A DNA stretch of 56,564 bases, from assembly GCA_005786805.1 (NCBI GenBank), contig SYCV01000057.1, positions 1 to 56,564 of the forward strand, written 5' to 3'. Positions 1-8,355 of this stretch are shown here, piece after piece (position 1 is the first letter of the stretch; every line of letters begins with the position of its first letter). The notes under the pieces were generated by a model. The model was not told the origin of the DNA and did no database searches. It saw only the letters and a program-made list of their open reading frames with translations. A program made the translations under genes and the position numbers. Source of the stretch: Planctomycetia bacterium. GTDB lineage: Bacteria > Planctomycetota > Planctomycetia > Gemmatales > Gemmataceae.

Positions 1-159
1 GTCGATTTCTTCAAGATGTCCGTTCCTGGCGAGGCTGCAAATGGAGTTTATGACTTTTTCTGTTACACATGAGGGCTTCAAGGGAGACGATATGCTTCCA
101 CTGGTTCCCCAGTATTTCACATGAATATCAAAGTTTTTTTGATTACTTAATTGATCCAT
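1..159 (-). CDS. N-terminal fragment of a probable MBL-fold hydrolase (runs off left edge)
   Basis: An ATG at 157-159 on the minus strand opens a frame that stays open for 53 codons to the window edge. The start of the protein reads MDQLSNQKNFDIHVKYWGTS, continuing GSISSPLKPS. The pattern hydrophobic-x-[FY]WG-x-x-GS-[IL] near the N-terminus is typical of one branch of metallo-beta-lactamase-fold hydrolases (known family feature: IRFWGTRGSIP-like starts). The metal-binding HxHxDH motif would lie outside the window. Only 5 nt separate this start from the ggt stop codon, so the gene is probably translated from the ggt transcript. No strong Shine-Dalgarno sequence is visible. The open frame is seen directly; the family call is inferred from a short motif. 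Confidence 0.6.
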   Translation of the reverse strand, partial: MDQLSNQKNFDIHVKYWGTSGSISSPLKPSCVTEKVINSICSLARNGHLEEID

Positions 160-164
160 TATAA

Positions 165-1838
165 TTAGTAGCCCGCCAGGCCTCCCTCAATTCGGTGATC
201 CAATCCGGGATGAAGCAGCTTGGTTTTTAGATCTATCAGAATTGTATGGGCGTCACCCTGCCTTCGGGTTGTGATATTGTGGCCCATGTCACGTAATTTT
301 TTCATTGCTGACTCGTGCATGGGATTGTTTGCCTCCTCAAAATAAGCCTTGTCTGGAAACCATTGATGATGAAGCCTGGCGGCATCCACAGCCTTCTGGG
401 CATCCATTTGAAAATCAATGATGTTTACGATGATATTAAACACGGTGTTGATTATTGTCCTGCTTCCGGGGCTACCAGTGACAATGTGGGGAACACCATC
501 TTTTGCAACAATAACCGGGGTTTGCGAACTTATCATTTTTTTTCCGGGTTTGATGAGGTTTGGTGCGGTTCCAACCCTTCCAGAGGTGGTTGTCTCACCT
601 GGAAACCAATTGAAGTCGAGCATCTCATTGTTAAGTAGAAAACCCGCACCTTTTACCATGACTTTTGAACCATAGCTTTGTTCCAGTGTGTAAGTGTTGC
701 TTACCGCCATACCCTGGCCATCCACAACTGAAAAATGGGTTGTGTCGTCACTTTCCTTGGAAATTGGGATTTCCTTCGCTATTTCCATGCTGGGAATGGC
801 TTTTTTAGAGTCGAGCTTTGCTGCAAGTTCCCTGGCGAATTCTTTTTTAAGAAGGCTTTCGGGAATATCCACAAATCCCTGGTCACCAATATGCCTGGCG
901 CGTTCACTAAAGGCATGTTTCATTGTCTCGATCAAAAGATGCAGGGTTTCCGGAGACCAACGACCCATTTTTGCAATATTTGTCGGCTCAATCATGTTAA
1001 GCATCAAACCCAGGGTGATTGTTCCCGAGCTTGGGGAAGGAGGACCATATATTGAGTAACCCTTGTAATCAATCCTGATCGGTTTTCTTTCCCTTGCTTG
1101 GTAGTTGGCAAGATCCTCTTTGGATATGAGCCCTTTGCCTGATTTCATTTCATTGTTGATGAGATCAGCTGTTTCGCCAAGATAGAATTCATCAGGGCCA
1201 TATTTGGCGATTCGCTCCAGTGTTTTTCCCAATTCTTTTTGGACCAGGATATCTCCGGCCTGCCAAACATTCTTTTGGCCTGTTGGCTTAAAAACCCTTT
1301 GTAATTCTGCAAATTCCTTGGAGGTTGAGAGAAGGCCATTAAGTGAGTTGGCAAGTTGTTTGCTGACAGGAAATCCTTTGTCAGCCAACTCGATGGCGGG
1401 AAGGATAAGGCTGGCCCAAGGTTTGGAACCGAACCGCTGGTGGGCCAGGGCCATGCCTCGCACCGTACCGGGCACACCCGAAACCTTATGCGTGAACATG
1501 CCGTCATTTTTTTTATAGATGGTTTCAAAAGTTGCCTTGGGGGCCATTTCCCTGTATTCAAAAACTGTGGGTTCCCCTTTGCCTGCAGGAGGGTGTACAA
1601 CCATGAATCCGCCGCCGCCGATATTTCCGGCAGCAGGATGTGTGACCGCAAGGGCGAAAGCCGTTGCAATCGCGGCATCAACCGCGTTTCCCCCAGACTT
1701 AAGTATTGCAAGGCCAGCATCAGACCCTGGTTGTGAGACTGAAACCACCACGCCATTTTTAAATGGCTCTGCTGCGGACAAAAAGTTAGTGGCTAGAATC
1801 AGTAAAATAATTGATTTGAAAAAAGATATGTTCTTCAT
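165..1838 (-). CDS. ggt: gamma-glutamyltransferase (glutathione hydrolase), exported
   Basis: The 557-residue length fits the full N-terminal nucleophile hydrolase precursor. Residues 1-22 form a signal peptide (short basic start, hydrophobic stretch, SAA at the cut). The autocleavage and catalytic site is DDTTHFSVVDGQG, with the nucleophile threonine at about residue 366, matching the family's TTHxSVVD motif. The gamma-glutamyl-binding loop GSPGSRTI lies near residue 455. The enzyme cleaves gamma-glutamyl bonds of glutathione and related peptides in the periplasm after self-cleavage into large and small subunits. It lies just upstream, with a 5-nt gap, of the MBL-like fragment on the same strand. 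All key residues appear present. Confidence 0.95.
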   Translation of the reverse strand: MKNISFFKSIILLILATNFLSAAEPFKNGVVVSVSQPGSDAGLAILKSGGNAVDAAIATAFALAVTHPAAGNIGGGGFMVVHPPAGKGEPTVFEYREMAPKATFETIYKKNDGMFTHKVSGVPGTVRGMALAHQRFGSKPWASLILPAIELADKGFPVSKQLANSLNGLLSTSKEFAELQRVFKPTGQKNVWQAGDILVQKELGKTLERIAKYGPDEFYLGETADLINNEMKSGKGLISKEDLANYQARERKPIRIDYKGYSIYGPPSPSSGTITLGLMLNMIEPTNIAKMGRWSPETLHLLIETMKHAFSERARHIGDQGFVDIPESLLKKEFARELAAKLDSKKAIPSMEIAKEIPISKESDDTTHFSVVDGQGMAVSNTYTLEQSYGSKVMVKGAGFLLNNEMLDFNWFPGETTTSGRVGTAPNLIKPGKKMISSQTPVIVAKDGVPHIVTGSPGSRTIINTVFNIIVNIIDFQMDAQKAVDAARLHHQWFPDKAYFEEANNPMHESAMKKLRDMGHNITTRRQGDAHTILIDLKTKLLHPGLDHRIEGGLAGY

Positions 1839-1912
1839 GGGTTACCTGACGCTGGATTAAACATTACGCATATGGTAACGAATTGCTGGAAATTAAAAAG
1901 CTGAAAATAGGA

Positions 1913-3367
1913 CTAGGAGAATGCGGGTATGGGAGAACCATGGTAGATATTGTTTGGTCGCTGTGTGGCATCATTCCAAACAGCGTCTGATGGAATTCCC
2001 AATGAATGATAAATCGTGGCGGCAAAACTTTCGGGAGTGTAGGGCTCGGTTTCTGGGAAACCACCATTCTTGTCAGAACTTCCTATGACTGTTCCTCCTT
2101 GAATTCCTGCTCCAGCAAAAAACACGCTTTGCACGGCACCCCAGTGATCTCTTCCTGGAAGTTTGTAATGGGCCGGAAGACTAGATATCTTCGGGGTTCT
2201 TCCAAATTCACCAGCCATCACAACTAGTGTGTTTTTTAATAAACCAGATTCTTCAAGGTCATCGATAAGCGCGGATAGGGATCTATCTGTTGGAGGCAGA
2301 AGTTTTTCCTTGAGATGGGGAAAAGCATTGCCATGCGTATCCCATGTTTCATTATTCCCCAGATTGACTTGGATCAATGGCACTCCGGCTTCCACCAGGT
2401 TCCTGGCCATCATCAGCGACCAGCCAAAGGAATTCTTACCATAGCGTTCCTGCTGTTTTTCGGAAGCCTTGGCTATATCGAAGCAGGTTCTGATCTTGGG
2501 ATCAACGAGAAGTGAAAGGGCTCCCTGGTGGAAACGATCAAATTGATTGATCGTTGCGATTGATTCCATGTCACGTATTTGTTTGTCCAATACTTTCATA
2601 AGGGAGAATCGGTTTTGAAGTCGGTCGTTGGTAAGTGATTCGGGGAGTGATAAATTGGGGGCGACAAAAGCCCTTTTTAATCCTTTGTGTTCCCTTTGCT
2701 GGTGATCGAATTCATGGGTCGGAAACGCCCCATATGCTTTTGGGTCAAATGGTGATGCCTCAATGAACCAAGGGTCACCTCTTGTGCCCATTTGCCCGCC
2801 AAATTGGCCGGGAATTACCCTCCCGGTGGTATGTACAAGCCTTTCGGGTAAAACAATTGCGGGAGGTAGATTATTAGTTGGCTTGGCGATATTGCCAACG
2901 ATTGAAGCAATGGAGGGCCAGTCTGAACTCTTGGGTTTGCTGGGGTCGAAACCTGTGGGGATTTCAGACCTGCCTGTCAGCATTATGAGGTGCCCTGCGG
3001 AGTGATCGTTAGAGCGATGAGTCAAAGATCGAAGCAAAGCCCATTTGGAACTGCGTGTTGCCAGCATTGGCAGGTGTTCGCAGATCGAAAAACCCGGAGT
3101 TTGGGTTGCTATGGGTTTGAATTCTCCCCTTATATTTTCCGGGGCGTTTGGTTTGGGGTCAAAGCTGTCTATCTGGGAAAGGCCGCCTGACAGGAAAATA
3201 AATACAACTGATTTTGCCTTGATTTTTGCTTTGGAGGGATTTGTTTCCAAAGCCCTAAGGGCATTCAAATGATTTGTGCCTAATCCAAGCAGACCAATGG
3301 CGCCCGCTTGGACAGCCTGCCTGCGGTTAATGGTTGGATGTTGAGGATCTCGGAAATTAAGCCCCAT
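1913..3367 (-). CDS. DUF1501 family exported protein (sulfatase-like fold)
   Basis: The 484 residues begin with a twin-arginine-type leader (INRRQAVQAGAIGLLGLG, about residues 13-30), typical of DUF1501 proteins. The body has the family landmarks: VVFIFLSGGLSQIDSFDPKP near residue 53, MLTGR near residue 128, VNLGNNETWDTHGNAF near residue 335, and MAGEFGRTPK near residue 384. The family is related to alkaline phosphatase/sulfatase folds and is expanded in planctomycetes, but no activity is firmly assigned. Such genes usually sit beside DUF1549/DUF1553 genes. Here the nearest such gene is about 28 kb away and the immediate neighbours are ggt and an isochorismatase-ThuA fusion. Family call is firm; function is unknown. 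Confidence 0.93.
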   Translation of the reverse strand: MGLNFRDPQHPTINRRQAVQAGAIGLLGLGTNHLNALRALETNPSKAKIKAKSVVFIFLSGGLSQIDSFDPKPNAPENIRGEFKPIATQTPGFSICEHLPMLATRSSKWALLRSLTHRSNDHSAGHLIMLTGRSEIPTGFDPSKPKSSDWPSIASIVGNIAKPTNNLPPAIVLPERLVHTTGRVIPGQFGGQMGTRGDPWFIEASPFDPKAYGAFPTHEFDHQQREHKGLKRAFVAPNLSLPESLTNDRLQNRFSLMKVLDKQIRDMESIATINQFDRFHQGALSLLVDPKIRTCFDIAKASEKQQERYGKNSFGWSLMMARNLVEAGVPLIQVNLGNNETWDTHGNAFPHLKEKLLPPTDRSLSALIDDLEESGLLKNTLVVMAGEFGRTPKISSLPAHYKLPGRDHWGAVQSVFFAGAGIQGGTVIGSSDKNGGFPETEPYTPESFAATIYHSLGIPSDAVWNDATQRPNNIYHGSPIPAFS

Positions 3368-3471
3368 CAGCTTTTATTTTCCTGATTGCATTGTGGAGTG
3401 AACTAAACCATCATGGAAATATTGTGGCACAGTGTGATCCCTTTTGGCAACTATATTTCGGGATTTAAACG

Positions 3472-5028
3472 ATGAATCAACTCGCGCGTTTTGCACCCAT
3501 CATGGTTTTAGTTGTGTTCATAACCATCCTTTTCTCGGAAATTGGGATGTCATTTCCTGAGGAAAAACAAGAAATAAGCTTGGTTTTGAGGTCCAAGAAA
3601 GAAATAAAAGGCGATAAAAGGGATTGGGCGACCGAATTGAGGAATGAAAAATGGGATGTCACTAAAACCGCTGTTGTTGTTTGTGACATGTGGGATAAGC
3701 ACTGGAGCAATAATGCCTCGATTCGAGTTGGACAGATGGCACCCACGGTCGATCGTTTCCTGAGAAAAATCAGGGACAAAGGTGCAACCATCATTCATTG
3801 CCCAAGTGATACTTTGGAATTTTACAAGGATACACCCCAAAGGCTGCTTGCAAAAAATGCCCCAATGGTTCAAACCAAAACTCCATTGATGAGATGGTGT
3901 AAACTTGACCCAATGCTTGAAGACAAGCTTCCGATCGATGATTCAGATGGTGGTGATGATTCCATTCCAAAATGTAAAAACTACAGGGCCTGGAACAGGC
4001 AGATAGATTCGATCGAGATTTTTCCACAGGATGCCATCACGGATAGTGCCGAGGCTTTTTACCTGATGAAGCAAAAGGGTATCATCAATGTGCTGGTTCT
4101 GGGTGTTCATACTAATATGTGTGTTCTTGGGCGGCCTTTCTCGATAAGGCAGATGGTGCAACAGGGCATGAAAGTCGCACTGGTGCGCGACCTGACGGAT
4201 ACCATGTATAACCCTGAAAAAGCACCCTTTGTAAGTCATTTCACGGGCACAGACTTGGTTGTGGAACACATTGAAAAATATTGGTGCCCCACAATAACAA
4301 GCAATCAAATATTAGGTGGGTCTGAGTATAGGTTTAAGGATGACAAGCGTCCGAGGGTTTTATTCATTGCCGCCGAGGATGCATATAAATCAAGAACTTG
4401 GATCCCGGAGTTTGCGGTAAATCAACTGGGTAAAAAATACCAGGTTCAATTCGGGTTTTCATCCGAGGCCCGCTTTGGCAGTCTTCCCGGCTTGAGTATG
4501 CTTGATGAAGCTGATTTGGTCGTTCTCAGTTTGCGTAGGAGGGGGATACCTTCCGAGGAAATGAAGAATCTAAAGGAATATGTCAACAAGCGAAAACCAC
4601 TGCTTGCGATTCGCACCGCAACCCACGGTTTTGCACCGAACGCAAAGCTACCCATGGGTTATGAGGAGTGGAAAGATTTCGACAAAGAGGTGCTGGGGTG
4701 TCATTATCAGGGACATGAGGTAGCCAATTCATTGACCCAGATTCTGCCGGTTAATGATTCCTTTAAAAATATTAATTTGGATCGAATCAAAAATGAAAGA
4801 TTAGCTTCGCATCTCTACAAGGTGAATCCTCTTTCCAAAGATACAAAGGTATTGCTTGAAGGAAAATCAGTGCCGGGGGATAAAGTTGAGCCATTGATTT
4901 GGTTGAGGGAAAATAACAAGGTGAGGGTGGCTTGCTTTACCTTGGGGCATTTTGATGAGATGAAGCATGAGGAAATCCAGCAATTATTAAAAGAAACCAT
5001 CGGCATCATGGTGGATAAAACCAATTAA
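3472..5028 (+). CDS. isochorismatase-like / ThuA-like two-domain exported protein
   Basis: The 518 residues start with a hydrophobic signal or anchor segment (about residues 8-27). Residues 55-275 look like a cysteine-hydrolase (isochorismatase/nicotinamidase) domain: an early aspartate in TAVVVCDMWDKHW and the putative nucleophile cysteine in GVHTNMCVLGRPF near residue 219. Residues 285-515 begin PRVLFIAAEDAYKSRTW and resemble the ThuA/glutamine-amidotransferase-like fold found in many planctomycete exported proteins. The domain assignment comes from recognised motifs. The substrate is unknown, though an amide- or ester-cleaving role for the first domain is likely. Transcribed divergently from the DUF1501 gene across about 100 bp. 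Confidence 0.8.
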   Translation: MNQLARFAPIMVLVVFITILFSEIGMSFPEEKQEISLVLRSKKEIKGDKRDWATELRNEKWDVTKTAVVVCDMWDKHWSNNASIRVGQMAPTVDRFLRKIRDKGATIIHCPSDTLEFYKDTPQRLLAKNAPMVQTKTPLMRWCKLDPMLEDKLPIDDSDGGDDSIPKCKNYRAWNRQIDSIEIFPQDAITDSAEAFYLMKQKGIINVLVLGVHTNMCVLGRPFSIRQMVQQGMKVALVRDLTDTMYNPEKAPFVSHFTGTDLVVEHIEKYWCPTITSNQILGGSEYRFKDDKRPRVLFIAAEDAYKSRTWIPEFAVNQLGKKYQVQFGFSSEARFGSLPGLSMLDEADLVVLSLRRRGIPSEEMKNLKEYVNKRKPLLAIRTATHGFAPNAKLPMGYEEWKDFDKEVLGCHYQGHEVANSLTQILPVNDSFKNINLDRIKNERLASHLYKVNPLSKDTKVLLEGKSVPGDKVEPLIWLRENNKVRVACFTLGHFDEMKHEEIQQLLKETIGIMVDKTN

Positions 5029-5286
5029 AGTAAAAAATCCTCCAGATTGAAATGATTGAAAAATCTTTATCACTACGCATCGAAGGGCTGAATTGATCTG
5101 TTGTTGGATTAAATCTCCTGCGATTTGGAATGCAATCGTTACAGCTATTCGGATTGTGAGGTTTTTAACACCCAGATGTTGGAAACCCTTGCATATTATG
5201 GATTTGAATAAGCCAATCTTTAAAAATAGTGGGGTACATTCGATATATGATGCACAACTTTGATTCGCGGGCAGGAGGGTTGCGAT

Positions 5287-5490
5287 ATGTTGGTTTTAAG
5301 CCGTAAACTTGGAGAGAAGATTTATATCGGGGAAAATGTTTGTATCACCGTCGTTGATATAGACAGGGGTAAAATCAGGCTTGGAATTGAAGCGCCAAGA
5401 GATGTTCCTATTTACAGGCAGGAATTGTTACCTTCCAAGGGTGGAGAACCTGTTTCTCCTGAAGATACCACCTCAGTGGTCATTCAATAA
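5287..5490 (+). CDS. csrA: carbon storage regulator CsrA
   Basis: The product is a 67-residue RNA-binding translational regulator. It starts MLVLSRKLGEKIYIGENVCI and contains the conserved GKIRLGIEAPRDVPIYRQEL segment, including the RNA-contacting arginine in the VPIYRQE region. The family binds GGA-containing leaders and blocks or stabilises target mRNAs. The ATG at 5287 is preferred over the upstream TTG at 5260: AGGAGGG at 5273-5279 sits 7 nt before it and family proteins begin at MLVLSRK. The C-terminus runs about 10 residues past the core. A strong terminator follows at once, so the gene is probably monocistronic. About 250 bp of AT-rich DNA precede it without a convincing promoter box. 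Confidence 0.97.
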   Translation: MLVLSRKLGEKIYIGENVCITVVDIDRGKIRLGIEAPRDVPIYRQELLPSKGGEPVSPEDTTSVVIQ

Positions 5491-5511
5491 GTAAAACTTA
5501 AATATTTCAAG

Positions 5512-5545
5512 CAAGACCCTGGTGAATCCAGGGTCTTGTTTTATT
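5512..5545 (+). terminator. Rho-independent terminator of csrA
   Basis: An 11-bp perfect stem (5512-5522 CAAGACCCTGG with 5528-5538 CCAGGGTCTTG) closes a 5-nt TGAAT loop and is followed by a T-rich run (TTTTATTTT). It lies 22 nt after the csrA stop and separates csrA from hpnC. Confidence 0.95.
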
Positions 5546-5595
5546 TTAATAGTGTTTTTTGAGGAAGTGGTTTAAGGAATGATTACAATCAAGTC

Positions 5596-6519
5596 ATGAA
5601 GGCTTTATTTAAAAGTGCATTTGAGAAATATGGCCCCGAGAGAGCCTATCCTCTTCCATCACTTTCATTTTCACAGAAATTTTGCAGCGATTTCACCCAT
5701 GGAAATTATGAAAATTTTAGTGTTGTTTCCCGCCTTCTCCCACACAATTTGATTCCACATTTCCATGCGGTTTATTCCTTTTGCAGATGGGCGGATGACC
5801 TTGGTGATGAAACCGGGGGCGGTGAGAATGCCTTGAAATTACTTAAATGGTGGAGGTCGGAACTCCAAGACTGCTATGCTGAAAGGCCTTATCATCCGAT
5901 TTTTGTTGCCTTGTCTTCAACAATCCGGCAATTTCATATTCCAGAGCAATTATTCAAGGATTTGATTTTTGCTTTCGAACAGGATCAGATGGTGCTTGAA
6001 TACCAGACTTTTGAGCAATTGTTGAAGTATTGTAAATACTCCGCCAACCCTGTGGGAAGACTGGTCCTGATTCTTTGGGAAAGCTTTGATGAAGAGAAAG
6101 GCGTTTATTCAGATCATATTTGCACCGCATTGCAACTTGCAAACTTCTGGCAGGATGTTGCCCGGGATTTTTCCATGGGAAGGATCTACATTCCTGCGGA
6201 TTGTAGAATGAAATTTGGTTACACTCATCGTGATTTAATTGATCATGTGCAGAATGGCGCATTTGAGTCCATGATGGCTGACTTGGTTGAAAGGACTGAA
6301 AAAATGTTTTTCATGGGAAGCCCCCTGTTGAACATGGTGCCTCATTCGAGAAAAGTGGACTTGGAATTGTTTATTGAGGGCGGGCTTGCAATTCTTGGTA
6401 AGATAAAAGCATTGCAATACAGGGTTTGGGATACTCGACCTTCACTTTCCAAATTGGAAAAAACAATGATTTTCAGCAGATCACTTTTCAAGCGCCTGCC
6501 ATTTTTTGCCAAATCCTAG
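5596..6519 (+). CDS. hpnC: squalene synthesis protein HpnC (hydroxysqualene synthase type)
   Basis: This 307-residue trans-isoprenyl diphosphate synthase fold protein carries both aspartate-rich Mg-diphosphate motifs: WADDLGDETGG (D67, D68, D71) and QLANFWQDVARDFSMGRIYIP (N183, D187, D191). In the HpnCDE route, HpnD couples two farnesyl diphosphates to presqualene diphosphate, HpnC hydrolyses this to hydroxysqualene, and the flavoenzyme HpnE reduces that to squalene. Assignment as HpnC rather than HpnD rests on its place before a second paralogue and its overall sequence character. It is followed after 33 nt by hpnD. HpnE is not in this window. Confidence 0.9.
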   Translation: MKALFKSAFEKYGPERAYPLPSLSFSQKFCSDFTHGNYENFSVVSRLLPHNLIPHFHAVYSFCRWADDLGDETGGGENALKLLKWWRSELQDCYAERPYHPIFVALSSTIRQFHIPEQLFKDLIFAFEQDQMVLEYQTFEQLLKYCKYSANPVGRLVLILWESFDEEKGVYSDHICTALQLANFWQDVARDFSMGRIYIPADCRMKFGYTHRDLIDHVQNGAFESMMADLVERTEKMFFMGSPLLNMVPHSRKVDLELFIEGGLAILGKIKALQYRVWDTRPSLSKLEKTMIFSRSLFKRLPFFAKS

Positions 6520-6552
6520 TCAAAGGATTATTACCCAGGAGTTAAAGGCAGG

Positions 6553-7410
6553 ATGCTATCCCAAAAAGAATCGTTTGATTATTGCAGGAGAATTTCAAAG
6601 ACCCAGGCTGGGAATTTTTATCTCACATTTCATCTGCTGCCCAAATTTAAAAGTGATTCCATGTGCGCACTTTATGCCTTCATGCGAATCACCGATGATA
6701 TTGCTGATGAACCTGGTGAGATTAGTTCTATTCGTAAAGCCCTTGGTGATTGGCGTGAATCCACCTTGAAGGCATTGAATGGCCAATTTTCCCATCCAAT
6801 ACACCCGGCTTTTGTCTCAATGGTTCAAAGGCATGAGGTGCCACATCGGTATCTGATGGATGTTTTGGATGGAGTTGAGATGGATCTTGATATTCATCGT
6901 TATGAATCATTTGAAGATCTTTATAAATATTGTTACAGGGTTGCGTCCGTTGTTGGGTTGTGTTGCATCCATATTTGGGGGTTCAATTCTGAAAAAGCCC
7001 TCATCCCAGCAGAGTCTGCTGGTATCGCCTTGCAACTTACCAATATCATCCGTGACTTTAAGGAGGACTTTTCAAGGGGTAGAATCTACCTGCCCCGGGA
7101 AGACTTTACCAGATTTGGATATGATGAAATCAAATTAAGCCGGAATGTAAGGGATGAAAGCTTTTTCAATCTTCTTGATTTTCAGGCGACAAGGGCTGTG
7201 AAATATTATGAGGAAGCCCAGGAGTTGCCACAATTCCTGGAGGGGAATTCCCGCGGAATATTTTTGGCGATGTTGCACACTTATAAGGCGATTCTAGACA
7301 AGATGCGAACCAATAAATTCGATTTATTCAATGGCAGGGTAAGGATAAGCACATTCAGGAAAATATGCCTGTTGGCAAAATACCTTCCTTACTCATGGAA
7401 GTCATCTTAA
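6553..7410 (+). CDS. hpnD: presqualene diphosphate synthase HpnD
   Basis: This 285-residue squalene/phytoene synthase family member has the first motif FMRITDDIADEPG (D48, D49, D52) and the second QLTNIIRDFKEDFSRGRIYLP (about residues 160-180). Together with HpnC it forms the usual bacterial squalene pair. It probably acts at the cytoplasmic face of the membrane on farnesyl diphosphate. The product can feed hopanoid or sterol synthesis; some planctomycetes make sterols, but no cyclase or epoxidase is present here to decide. Same strand and close spacing suggest co-transcription with hpnC. Phytoene synthase is an alternative label, less likely given the tandem pair. Confidence 0.9.
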   Translation: MLSQKESFDYCRRISKTQAGNFYLTFHLLPKFKSDSMCALYAFMRITDDIADEPGEISSIRKALGDWRESTLKALNGQFSHPIHPAFVSMVQRHEVPHRYLMDVLDGVEMDLDIHRYESFEDLYKYCYRVASVVGLCCIHIWGFNSEKALIPAESAGIALQLTNIIRDFKEDFSRGRIYLPREDFTRFGYDEIKLSRNVRDESFFNLLDFQATRAVKYYEEAQELPQFLEGNSRGIFLAMLHTYKAILDKMRTNKFDLFNGRVRISTFRKICLLAKYLPYSWKSS

Positions 7411-7475
7411 TGCTGGCAATCAGCACGAAGAATTGTATCCTATTCTAATGAACTTTTAACCATGGAGATTTCATT

Positions 7476-8339
7476 ATGAAACTTGCTACGATTCAAACAC
7501 CCCAGGGAAACAGGGCTGTGCTTTTTCATGAAGGCGCCCATATTGACATCAACGCCACTGATTCATCACTGCCCTCCAGCGTCAAAGCCATTCTGGAAGC
7601 TGGTGGTGATGTGTTGAAAAAAGTGAAGGGGTTGGGGGCGGCGGCCAAGGTTGTCAAAATTCCTTCCGACAAAATTGCTTTTGCATCACCGGTTGTGGAT
7701 CCAAACAAGGTGATATGCATTGGCCTTAATTATAAGGACCATGCTGCTGAAAGTGGCATGCCCATTCCCAAGGAACCGGTTCTTTTCAGTAAGTTTCCCA
7801 CGGCTTTGACTGGTCATGACCAACCCATTCTTTTACCCCCAGTAAGTTCGAAAGTTGATTATGAGGCTGAGTTGGTGCTAGTGGTTGGTAAAAAAGGTAA
7901 AAATCTTAAGGCTGCGGATGCCATGAATTGGCTCGCTGGTTACACCATTGGGCATGATGTTTCCGCCAGGGACTGGCAGTTGGAAAAAGATGGGAAGCAA
8001 TGGATGGCGGGTAAAACTTTTGATACTTTTGCCCCATGCGGACCTTATCTTGTGACTTGCGATGAGATTCCCGACCCACATAAACTTGGGATCAAGCTTA
8101 GGCTTAATGGCCAGACCATGCAGGATAGCACCACCAGCCAGCTTATTTTTTCCGTTGGTGAGATCTTGGCTTATCTAACCCAGGTTGTGACATTATTGCC
8201 TGGAGACATGATATTTACCGGTACACCTCCGGGAGTTGGTATTGCCCGCAAGCCTCCTGTTTATCTCAAGGCAGGCGATCTTTGCGAGGTTGAAATCGAA
8301 GGCCTGGGAATTCTTCGTAACCCGGTGGCTATGGGTTGA
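7476..8339 (+). CDS. fumarylacetoacetate hydrolase family protein
   Basis: The 287-residue protein has a small N-terminal domain (about residues 1-70) and a C-terminal FAH fold. It shows KVICIGLNYKDHAAESGMP, the metal-ligand region DYEAELVLVVGKKGKN, and TIGHDVSARDWQ, followed by GKTFDTFAPCGP and the C-terminal MIFTGTPPGVG. These are the usual landmarks of FAH-family enzymes such as ureidoglycolate lyases, acylpyruvases and 2-hydroxyhepta-2,4-dienedioate isomerases. It should hydrolyse or isomerise a 2,4-dioxo acid using a divalent metal; the exact substrate cannot be read from sequence. It follows hpnD by 65 nt on the same strand but has no obvious link to squalene. Confidence 0.9.
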   Translation: MKLATIQTPQGNRAVLFHEGAHIDINATDSSLPSSVKAILEAGGDVLKKVKGLGAAAKVVKIPSDKIAFASPVVDPNKVICIGLNYKDHAAESGMPIPKEPVLFSKFPTALTGHDQPILLPPVSSKVDYEAELVLVVGKKGKNLKAADAMNWLAGYTIGHDVSARDWQLEKDGKQWMAGKTFDTFAPCGPYLVTCDEIPDPHKLGIKLRLNGQTMQDSTTSQLIFSVGEILAYLTQVVTLLPGDMIFTGTPPGVGIARKPPVYLKAGDLCEVEIEGLGILRNPVAMG

Positions 8340-8355
8340 TACTTTCTTTTCCCAG

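Noticed and set aside
3425-3460. TGGCACAG and TTGGCAAC near the isochorismatase-ThuA start, possible sigma-54 elements
   Set aside because: Ten nucleotides after the GG, both read TC instead of GC, so the essential -12 element is missing.
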